Below, piece after piece: positions 25,965 through 32,880 of a stretch of DNA of 37,607 bases (its first letter is position 1; every line of letters starts with the position of its first letter). The position numbers were made by a program, and so were the translations under genes. The stretch is from Planctomycetota bacterium (GTDB lineage Bacteria; Planctomycetota; Phycisphaerae; WQYP01), in assembly GCA_021805985.1 (NCBI GenBank), contig JAJZDN010000040.1, positions 1-37,607 on the forward strand. The letters run 5' to 3'. A model generated the notes under the pieces. The model was not told where the DNA came from, did no database searches, and worked only from the letters and a program-made list of their open reading frames with translations.

Positions 25965-27176
25965 ATGGTTCCTGTTGAATCGCCGACCTTAGCCCATACC
26001 GATACCGCTGGGTCGGCCCATCTACCCGCCAGTGTCGCTATTGATCTGGCGGATATTGCCGATCCGGCGCTACGCGGCGTGGCAGAAAAAGTCGCCTCTG
26101 GCCAGCGACTGGATTTTGACGATGGCATGGCCCTCTGGAATTCGCGCGATATATTTACCATTGGCGCCCTGGCCAATGCTGTACGGGAATCCATGCACGG
26201 GCGAATTGCCTATTACAATATCAATCGCCACATTAATTATTCCAATATTTGTGCCCTTTCGTGCAAGTTCTGCGAATTTCAGCGCAAACGCGGTGAACCC
26301 GGCGCTTATGAATATGATCTTGAGGAAATTTATCGCATCGCCGGGCAAGTAGATGCGGCCGGGGCTACGGAAGTTCATATTGTGGGGGGCCTGCACCCCT
26401 GGCTGCCATTTACCTGGTATCTGGAAATGCTTAGCGGTATCAAAAAGCGCTTTCCCCGCCTGCATCTGAAGTGTTTTACGGCCATTGAAATTGATCATTT
26501 TTGCCGTATTTCAAAGCTTTCCATCAAGGAAGTTCTCGAGGCGCTGCGTGAACATGGTTTAGGATCCATGCCCGGCGGGGGCGCGGAAGTATTTGATGAC
26601 CGGGTGCATGATGCGGTATTCAAAGGCAAACTGCGCAGCGACGGGTGGATGCGCGTACATCGCTGTGCGCATGAACTGGGAATAAAAACCAATGCCACCA
26701 TTCTTTATGGTCATGTTGAAACCCGCGCCCAGCGCGTGCAGCATTTAATTAAACTCCGTGAATTGCAGGATGAAGCCCCGGGCTTTCAGTGCATTATTCC
26801 ACTGTCCTTTATTCCCGATGGCAGTGAACTAGGACACCTGCCCGGCAATACCGGACTGGAAGACCTGAAAATGCTGGCCATTTCCCGCCTCATGCTTCCC
26901 AACTTTCCGCACGTCAAAGCCTTTTGGATTATGCAAAGCATGAAGCTTTCGCAAGTCAGTTTGAATTTCGGTGTAGATGATCTGGATGGCACGGTGGTCT
27001 GGTATGACATCACCAAGCGCGAAGGCGGATCAGGCAATAAACATCAGGAACAAACCGTCGAAGATATCCGCCGCCTGGTCGTGGAAGCCGGCTATATCCC
27101 CATCGAGCGCGATACCCTGTATCGCCGCGTGATCCGCAACGGAAGCGCCTGGCAGGTTGCCCAAGAGCCGGCTTAG
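25965..27176 (+). CDS. mqnE: Aminofutalosine synthase (radical SAM)
   Basis: 403 residues, the usual length. The radical SAM cluster is C96-x3-C100-x2-C103 (CALSCKFC) in the context NINRHINYSNICALSC, typical of MqnE and its relatives. GATEVHIVGGLHP follows, another signature of this enzyme. MqnE joins the enolpyruvyl precursor made by MqnA to adenosine from SAM, giving aminofutalosine in the alternative menaquinone pathway. No other mqn gene is in the window. The ATG at 25965 is chosen over a TTG at 25941 because GGAG is nine bases upstream. It probably has its own promoter and is not part of the ABC operon. Confidence 0.9.
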   Translation: MVPVESPTLAHTDTAGSAHLPASVAIDLADIADPALRGVAEKVASGQRLDFDDGMALWNSRDIFTIGALANAVRESMHGRIAYYNINRHINYSNICALSCKFCEFQRKRGEPGAYEYDLEEIYRIAGQVDAAGATEVHIVGGLHPWLPFTWYLEMLSGIKKRFPRLHLKCFTAIEIDHFCRISKLSIKEVLEALREHGLGSMPGGGAEVFDDRVHDAVFKGKLRSDGWMRVHRCAHELGIKTNATILYGHVETRAQRVQHLIKLRELQDEAPGFQCIIPLSFIPDGSELGHLPGNTGLEDLKMLAISRLMLPNFPHVKAFWIMQSMKLSQVSLNFGVDDLDGTVVWYDITKREGGSGNKHQEQTVEDIRRLVVEAGYIPIERDTLYRRVIRNGSAWQVAQEPA

Positions 27177-27181
27177 GCGAA

Positions 27182-27202
27182 AGATTTCAGATTACAGATT
27201 AC
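27182..27202. repeat. Three heptamers AGATTTC/AGATTAC
   Basis: One AGATTTC and two AGATTAC units run head to tail just after the mqnE stop codon. They are related to the array at 13519-13623. The remaining bases up to 27668 hold no gene; they contain the element described at 27338-27452. Confidence 0.7.
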
Positions 27203-27337
27203 GTCACGCGATATAGGATAAAGCGCAAACTGCGACATTCTCAACCAAGAACACGCGAGCTTTACTTCAAGACGGAGTTAGCACTTTTTAGCCCATGCCT
27301 GACCTTCAAATAAACGGGTGAAGGCAATAAATAAAGA

Positions 27338-27452
27338 GCGTGGCAATATTTTCGGGCGAGCGGCAAAATCGACGGCATAAATGCCGGCGCTGCGGGAATG
27401 GTCCGGCCTGGAAACCCGCACCCCAACGGCCCGCCCGGATTTATTGCCACGC
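27338..27452. repeat. 115-bp element with GCGTGGCAATA inverted ends
   Basis: The element begins with GCGTGGCAATA (27338-27348) and ends with its exact reverse complement (27442-27452). Read on the - strand it resembles 30817-30932 over most of its length, including ATGCCGTCGATTT and CCGAAA near the end. Short length, inverted ends and repetition fit a MITE-like or REP-like element; no gene is inside. Confidence 0.7.
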
Positions 27453-27668
27453 CCTAAATAAATAAAAGCAGCATTTTTTCTTGACTTCAACTCAATACCG
27501 TCTTAGTATTACCTGCACTTGTAGTGCAAAATGATCGGGCTGATGGATTACGCGAAGCAAAGCGAGCGCATTTGCAGTTTTGCGCCCAAGTCGCAGATTC
27601 AGTTCGATTAGACTTTGAGATCTTTGAATCGGACGGGCCGGCGGCTTCCTAGAAAATTGGAGATTTTT

Positions 27669-28754
27669 ATGGTCGCCAGAATTATTGGTTGTCTCCCTCA
27701 TGCCGCCTATGTATCAATCCGATCTTCGCTGATTGCCGCCTCGGCTTTTGCTGTCGCCCTGGCTGGGGTTGCAGGTATTGCCGCACCGGCCCACGCCCTG
27801 ACAATCGTGCCCACGTTTGACAGCTCCATTACCAGCAATTCAAACGCGGCCTCCTACGAGGGGGATATTAATAACGCGATTAACGCTATTGACAGTTACA
27901 TTGCCAACCCTGTCCAAGTTAACATTGATTTTAAAAATACAAGTACCGGCCTGGGACAAAGCAGCACGTTTTTTAACTCGCTGGCATATTCCACGTACGT
28001 CTCTAATCTTAATAGCAACGCAGCACCTTCACCGTACCAGGCGACAGCCAACGCCACGCTGCCTACGACCAACCCGGTTCCGGGAAATAACAGTTCCAGT
28101 GTTGATATTACCCTCCCGCTTCTGCGGGCTTTAGGGCACTCAAACCTGGGGAATAACGGCGGTAATTTCGACAGCACCATTTCACTGAATCTAAGCGACA
28201 TGAATCTCAATAGAACCAGTCCACAAAATTCCAGTAAATACGATCTACAGGCCGTAGCCGCACATGAGATCGACGAAGTATTGTCCATTGGCGGCAGTGG
28301 ATCCAACCTGAGCACCAATACAACAACAAATCAGACCGGTAATGTCCGCCCCTTGGATTTATTCCGCTTCAGCGGTAATGGTGTGCGGAGTTACAATCCC
28401 AGCACGAATATCTCCTCCTATTTTTCCATTAATAAGGGGCAAAGCAGCCTGGTGCATTTTAACCAGAACGGCAGCACGGATTCTTCCGACTTCGGCGATT
28501 GGGGCAACGGCGCTGTCCCTGCCGAAGCTCAACCGAACAATCCGCCGCAGGTACAGGACGCCTATGGCGATCCCGGCATTCCCGGACCAAATTTAGGCTC
28601 CAATGAACTGATCGCGCTGAACGTGGTTGGTTGGAACTTGACAGCCGCTGGCTTGGCGGTGGCGTCGTCCGCAGTGCCCGAGCCGGCAACCTGGGGGCTT
28701 CTGGCCATCGGTGCCATTGGGCTGCTGGCACGTCGTCGGAAATTTTCTGCCTAG
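27669..28754 (+). CDS. PEP-CTERM protein, metalloprotease-like
   Basis: 361 residues from the ATG at 27669, which has GGAG seven bases upstream. A signal peptide (LIAASAFAVALAGVAGIAAP then AHA) is followed by a body rich in Asn and Ser. The motif AAHEIDEVLSIGG (His 199, Glu 200) resembles the zinc-binding helix of PEP-CTERM metalloproteases of the NF038122 type, with Glu at the place of the second His of HExxH. The C-terminus VPEPATWGLLAIGAIGLLAR followed by RRK is a complete PEP-CTERM sorting signal, recognised by an exosortase that must be encoded elsewhere. Expected at the outer membrane or cell surface. Activity is not certain because of the changed motif. Confidence 0.82.
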   Translation: MVARIIGCLPHAAYVSIRSSLIAASAFAVALAGVAGIAAPAHALTIVPTFDSSITSNSNAASYEGDINNAINAIDSYIANPVQVNIDFKNTSTGLGQSSTFFNSLAYSTYVSNLNSNAAPSPYQATANATLPTTNPVPGNNSSSVDITLPLLRALGHSNLGNNGGNFDSTISLNLSDMNLNRTSPQNSSKYDLQAVAAHEIDEVLSIGGSGSNLSTNTTTNQTGNVRPLDLFRFSGNGVRSYNPSTNISSYFSINKGQSSLVHFNQNGSTDSSDFGDWGNGAVPAEAQPNNPPQVQDAYGDPGIPGPNLGSNELIALNVVGWNLTAAGLAVASSAVPEPATWGLLAIGAIGLLARRRKFSA

Positions 28755-28791
28755 GTCAGCTCGAATGCGATAAATTCTATGAGTTTTTTAG

Positions 28792-28825
28792 AAGGCCCCC
28801 TGACGTTCACGCCAGAGGGCCTTTT
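28792..28825 (+). terminator. Rho-independent terminator
   Basis: AAGGCCCCCTG (28792-28802) pairs with CAGAGGGCCTT (28813-28823) with one mismatch around a ten-base loop, and T's follow. It ends the PEP-CTERM gene 38 bases after its stop. It would read poorly on the - strand, where no T run follows. Confidence 0.8.
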
Positions 28826-28841
28826 GTTAGCGGTCTGTGAT

Positions 28842-29495
28842 TCACTGCGCCTTGGGATGATAGCCCACGGCATAGCGATAGAAAATTCGGGAAATGCGTC
28901 GCGCCAGGATAGTGACCATTTCAGATTGAACCGTCTGTGAACTTTGGCTTACCGCTGTCCCGGTGGGAACGCGGGCAGTTACGGACAACCCCGGCGAGCC
29001 GGTCTTGGGCCACAATCGCGTGCCATCGGCTTCCACAACTTTCACCTGGGCGTCGGCATTTCCTTTGGTGAGTTGGCCGGCGCTTTCAATGGTAACGTCA
29101 AAGCGCTTGACGTAGACATAAATAACGTCATTCGCATGGACCGCGCGGGCGATATCCGCAATCCCCATGGCATGGTATTTTTCCGGATTCCGGCGCTGCA
29201 GGGCCACAATTCGGTATGCCGGCACAAAACGATTCGCGCATTTGCGCTGATAAAGGGTTTGATTCACCAAGGTCATCAAAGTGGCCATGGCATGAATACT
29301 TATTTGGCTGCTGGCGGATGTATCAACCAGCACCAGAATACGATTTTTCTTGGGCAACTTATATAGCGCCGCATGGGAGCCGTTGCCGGCAATCAGATAA
29401 GCCAGTTCGCATCCGCCCAGGCTGAATGCAGAGGTAATCAGCATCGTGGCGATCAGTGCGGCCCGGATAGGCTGGATGTTAGTTCGCATAGCCAT
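28842..29495 (-). CDS. Lipoprotein, paralogue of the upstream gene
   Basis: 217 residues. A signal peptide ends in a lipobox SLGGC (Cys 29), so it should be lipid-anchored. The body contains RILVLVDTSAS, VIYVYVKRFDV and VKVVEADGTRLWP, aligning in order with VAIVVYEDAST, VVYIELLDYTV and INAQWP of the neighbouring lipoprotein. GGGGGA precedes the ATG. It overlaps the upstream gene by 17 bases, so the two are coupled. Function unknown; the DTSAS is not a full vWA metal site. Confidence 0.7.
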   Translation of the reverse strand: MAMRTNIQPIRAALIATMLITSAFSLGGCELAYLIAGNGSHAALYKLPKKNRILVLVDTSASSQISIHAMATLMTLVNQTLYQRKCANRFVPAYRIVALQRRNPEKYHAMGIADIARAVHANDVIYVYVKRFDVTIESAGQLTKGNADAQVKVVEADGTRLWPKTGSPGLSVTARVPTGTAVSQSSQTVQSEMVTILARRISRIFYRYAVGYHPKAQ

Positions 29496-30150
29496 TCCCC
29501 CGATTATGCCAGGTATAGAAACAGTGGGCCAGGTGGGTGCTGAAGCGCTGCAGCGTATTCATACGCACGGTATTGGCGTCGGTGTTATAACCGGGCAGCG
29601 GGCCGGATTTCGGCCATTGGGCGTTAATCGTGGTGTGAAACACATCGCCGTTGCCGGGAATTTTTGTGTTGTAAACCACGACGTGCGCCTTGATGTCCCC
29701 TTGCAGCACATAATTGGTCTTCTGGGAATGCACTGTATAATCCAGCAACTCAATATAAACCACGCGTGCAACCCCGAAATGCAGACCGATGGTTTTAACG
29801 GGCAAAACATCCCAATTCGGATTGGCGTTCTGATAATTCAGCACCAGGTGGTAATCCAAAATATGCGCTTTGGGAAGATGCTTTTTGAGACTCGCAGCCA
29901 CAAACGCGGAAACCTCCTGCTGGGCCTGCGGATACGTGAACATCGTGGACGCATCTTCATAAACCACAATGGCCACGCTCTGTTTTTCCAACCCGCGATA
30001 CTCTGGTTTGACCGCCACCCCAATGGTATCTTCTGCCGCCAACCCCAGAAATTGGCATCCCCCCGCACCCAGCGCTAACGCCAGCAGGGCCAGAATCGCC
30101 GTTGATCGTATCCAGTCTTTATGTCTGTGTTTATTAAAACCTGTCTTCAT
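29479..30150 (-). CDS. Lipoprotein of unknown function
   Basis: 223 residues. After a basic start a hydrophobic segment ends at GAGGC (Cys 32), a lipobox. The mature part has alternating strands and helices similar to the next gene's product, so they are ancient tandem duplicates. GGAAA stands before the ATG. It lies 97 bases after the DUF2752 gene, probably in one transcript. No enzyme motif was recognised; attachment to the inner or outer membrane cannot be told. Confidence 0.7.
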   Translation of the reverse strand: MKTGFNKHRHKDWIRSTAILALLALALGAGGCQFLGLAAEDTIGVAVKPEYRGLEKQSVAIVVYEDASTMFTYPQAQQEVSAFVAASLKKHLPKAHILDYHLVLNYQNANPNWDVLPVKTIGLHFGVARVVYIELLDYTVHSQKTNYVLQGDIKAHVVVYNTKIPGNGDVFHTTINAQWPKSGPLPGYNTDANTVRMNTLQRFSTHLAHCFYTWHNRGNGYAN

Positions 30151-30247
30151 GTAATTTTCCTGGCCAAATCACCGTCATGCCTGAATCTTCAGCACGCCGG
30201 CGGGGTTCATCATTCACGGGCGCTGCCGCAGGCTCCTGCTGGGAATT

Positions 30248-30751
30248 CTAACCGTGGTGGCGGAACCATGCACTCATAATAAGAATTTTATATCCCCAGG
30301 CACCTAAGATAATCGCCGCCGCGACCAGCAATATCTTCCACCAGTTCCAGGCAAACCAGAAAAACGTTGGCCCATACCATGTGCCAGTGGTCACCCCCAA
30401 CGCCCCGACAATCACCGCCGCCACCGCCAGAAAACCCACCATCGCTCCGCCCGGCTGCGTTGCCAATGCTGTCAGCCATTGCCCATGCGCCACATGGGTT
30501 ACGGCCGTGGTGTAGCCGCAGGTCGGGCAGGGCCAGCCATATTCCGTGTAAAATCCACACGGAGGAAGCCCCAACTGCGTATGCGTCGCCATTCCCATCG
30601 GGCTGGGATTTAAATACAGACCAATCGCCAGCATCGGCACAAAAATCAGCAGAAGAAATCCCGACCACAACCGTATCCGATGGCGATACGCCCACACATA
30701 AGGCCCGCTTAAGCCAACACTAAGTTCAGATGGTTCCATCGCCTGCGACAT
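30248..30751 (-). CDS. DUF2752 membrane protein
   Basis: 167 residues from ATG at 30751; a TTG at 30784 would add 11. Spans include LWSGFLLLIFVPMLAIGLYL, MVGFLAVAAVIVGALGVTTG and a C-terminal ILLVAAAIILGAWGYKI. Between the first two lies PCPTCGYTTAVTHVAHG, the CPxCG signature of DUF2752, a small membrane family of unknown role. The two lipoprotein genes follow on the same strand. A TATACT at 30764-30759 (- strand) ends only seven bases before the ATG and no ribosome site is visible, so the transcript may be leaderless. Confidence 0.75.
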   Translation of the reverse strand: MSQAMEPSELSVGLSGPYVWAYRHRIRLWSGFLLLIFVPMLAIGLYLNPSPMGMATHTQLGLPPCGFYTEYGWPCPTCGYTTAVTHVAHGQWLTALATQPGGAMVGFLAVAAVIVGALGVTTGTWYGPTFFWFAWNWWKILLVAAAIILGAWGYKILIMSAWFRHHG

Positions 30752-30816
30752 GTCAAAGAGTATACAAGACTTGGGCACCGGCAAACAGCGCGTGCCCCCG
30801 CGCGCAAAGAAGTTGG

Positions 30817-30932
30817 GCGTGGCAATACATCCGGGCAGGCCACGGGAGTGTGAGTTTTCAAGAAGAACTATTCTCTTAGCTCTGGCATGGATGCCGTCGA
30901 TTTCGCCGCTTGTCCCGAAATATTCCCACTGC
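30817..30932. repeat. Second copy of the GCGTGGCAATA element
   Basis: Starts with GCGTGGCAATA (30817-30827) and ends with a degraded TATTCCCACTGC. It is the inverse orientation of 27338-27452, with shared stretches such as ATGCCGTCGATTT. With the following direct repeat it fills most of the gap from 30752 to 31156, in which no gene is supported. Confidence 0.65.
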
Positions 30933-31027
30933 CCATGGATCCACTGCCCATGCCGAGCGCGGTAGCCCAGATCCGTGGTGGCTGGGAAAATGGGGTTGGG
31001 ATATACTGTTCTTCATTGAACGAGCTT

Positions 31028-31068
31028 AAAAGAGGGCCAAGCCATGACAATGACGGATGTCACCTTTT
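31028..31068. repeat. 41-bp direct repeat, copy A
   Basis: Matches 32739-32779 in 40 of 41 positions. It contains TGACA and TGTCA eight bases apart (an incomplete palindrome) and lies 88 bases before the start of the next gene. Possible operator or scar of a duplication. Confidence 0.85.
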
Positions 31069-31156
31069 CATGTGTCCGGCGTCCACTGCTGCGTTCACTG
31101 GTTGGACAAACTTCAGGAATGCAGCAGTATCATGGCTCTGTTGGGAGGTACATTTC

Positions 31157-32758
31157 ATGACCCCATCACCATTACCCATGGTCCCAGACCCCCAAGTGCC
31201 CGCCCGGCGTTTCCGTTGGGTGAGACCGACGATAACTTTAATGGTCGTGGTGGCCTTGCTTGGAGCGTTATGGTGGATCGGCGCAAAGCGGTTGCACGCC
31301 GTAGCCTGGAATATGGGCTGGCACGAAGGTGGCCTTTTTGCCAATCCAGCGATTTCGGCTTATCGCTCAACTACCCGAATACGCGCCTATGCGGGTCCGG
31401 CTCAGTTGCCGTCTTGGAAGGGCATGCCATGGCAGACGTGTGAGCCCGTTATCTACTATCAGAACGCAGCCCAAATACTTCCACCTCTGCGCACCGCCAA
31501 GGGGGCAAATTTACGGGGCCTTCGCCGCCAACCGCACGATTCTGCCACAGCTAACCGCAAGAAGGGCCAAGCCCATGCCGCTCCTGCCATGTCCACCGAT
31601 TACGTAGTCGGCGATCAATTCGATATCCTGCCTGTCGTATTCATAGGTGGAGGGCAGCAGGGATCGAAAGCAGTAACATTCCAAACCCAGTTCGTATCCC
31701 CACCGCGGACCATATATGAAAATGTGGGCCTGACCGTAGGAGGCCGCACGTCAGGCCGCACGGCGCATGCCTTGTCGCGGATGCTGCACATGCCCTTGCA
31801 GCACCGCATCGCTATGCGGTTGGGGGCGATGACCGTCACGGAGTCTGTCACAATGCCGGTGGCCAGGTTCGGCGTTGAGTACGCTCAGGCACTTGAGCCC
31901 ACCTATCAATGGAATGTTATCCAGCACCATAATATTCTGCCCGCCCCGCATTGTGAACGGCTCGGGCCGCCATCCTTAAATTTCTGCGTAAGCATCGGCC
32001 AAGACCTGATAGTTTCATATCACCATTCCGCCGGCGCAAAAATCCACGCCAATAGCAAGGACCAGGCCGCCCCGTTGTTGCGGCTTCACATGTCTATTAA
32101 GCCCCGTTCCCCGAAGCTGTTGCTGGCACGGGCCTGCAAGCTCATCCGCAAAGGGGCGGCCCACGGAGAGCTTGCAACATTCTTGGCCGGACCCTACGGA
32201 GGCGTGCGCGGCGGAACGGATTTCCAAAAAGCTGCCGCACTCTTGGGTGCTGCCGCCAGCGAGGCCAAGCGTGGCACACCGGGCAACGTGCCAGTGCATT
32301 TGGCCGCTCGGATTCAGGCCGATCAATGCTGGTTTCGGATTCTGCGTGTCGGCGACTACACCGGATCTTTGCGCACGCTGCAAAGCCTGTCCGCAGAATC
32401 GCCGGATGATCCGCAGATATTGCTTATGGTTGCGACACTCGAGGCCTCCCGGGAAAAAGTCCGAAAGCACGGCCCGGATTATGCGGCCGAACTGCAGATA
32501 ATTGCCAAGGCCACGCGGGTGGCACCCAGCTACGCCGCCGCCTGGTGGGTCGAAGGGCAACTCAACGCGCTTGCAGGCAACCGGTCGGCCGTTATCAGCG
32601 ACGACCGCAGATTCCTCGCCTTGGCGTCCCACATCGACATGTTCCCTTATCTATACGACTATCGCCTCATGGCGCAGCGTGTGGCGGCCACCCGGCAGTG
32701 GCTGGACGTTGTCAATCGAAGCGGCTCGGCCCCGAACCAAAAGAGTGCCAAGCCATGA
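31157..32758 (+). CDS. Membrane-anchored protein of unknown function, TPR-like end
   Basis: 533 residues from ATG at 31157, with GGAGG at 31144-31148 as a strong ribosome site. Frame extension upstream to 30887 covers repeat elements and is rejected. A short cytosolic N-terminus precedes one span (ITLMVVVALLGALWWIGA); the rest is outside. The middle has beta-rich segments; the last 150 residues are helical with Ala-rich pairs (for example DYTGSLRTLQSLSAESPDDP and PSYAAAWWVEGQLNALAGN) like tetratricopeptide repeats. No enzyme motif was seen. The stop codon lies inside direct repeat copy B, and the GH36 gene follows 122 bases later. Confidence 0.65.
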   Translation: MTPSPLPMVPDPQVPARRFRWVRPTITLMVVVALLGALWWIGAKRLHAVAWNMGWHEGGLFANPAISAYRSTTRIRAYAGPAQLPSWKGMPWQTCEPVIYYQNAAQILPPLRTAKGANLRGLRRQPHDSATANRKKGQAHAAPAMSTDYVVGDQFDILPVVFIGGGQQGSKAVTFQTQFVSPPRTIYENVGLTVGGRTSGRTAHALSRMLHMPLQHRIAMRLGAMTVTESVTMPVARFGVEYAQALEPTYQWNVIQHHNILPAPHCERLGPPSLNFCVSIGQDLIVSYHHSAGAKIHANSKDQAAPLLRLHMSIKPRSPKLLLARACKLIRKGAAHGELATFLAGPYGGVRGGTDFQKAAALLGAAASEAKRGTPGNVPVHLAARIQADQCWFRILRVGDYTGSLRTLQSLSAESPDDPQILLMVATLEASREKVRKHGPDYAAELQIIAKATRVAPSYAAAWWVEGQLNALAGNRSAVISDDRRFLALASHIDMFPYLYDYRLMAQRVAATRQWLDVVNRSGSAPNQKSAKP

Positions 32759-32779
32759 CAATGACGGATGTCACCTTTT
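32739..32779. repeat. 41-bp direct repeat, copy B
   Basis: Near-identical to copy A at 31028-31068, one mismatch. It carries the last codons and stop of the preceding gene and stands 101 bases before the GH36 start codon, a distance like that of copy A to its gene. Confidence 0.85.
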
Positions 32780-32880
32780 TGTTTTCTGGATCTTCAGGTT
32801 TGGGGCTTGAAATTTTGCCGCAGTTATGATGCGGTAGCAGCCCTATGGTTTTTCGTCAACACTTTTGAAAGGAATCGCAA

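Noticed and set aside
29336-29360. DTSAS in a lipoprotein taken as a vWA metal site
   Set aside because: The required second Thr and Asp motifs are missing, and the match is only part of DxSxS.
30887-31156. Upstream extension of the membrane-anchored protein
   Set aside because: This part covers a repeat element and the 41-bp direct repeat; the ATG at 31157 has a strong GGAGG and begins just before the membrane span.
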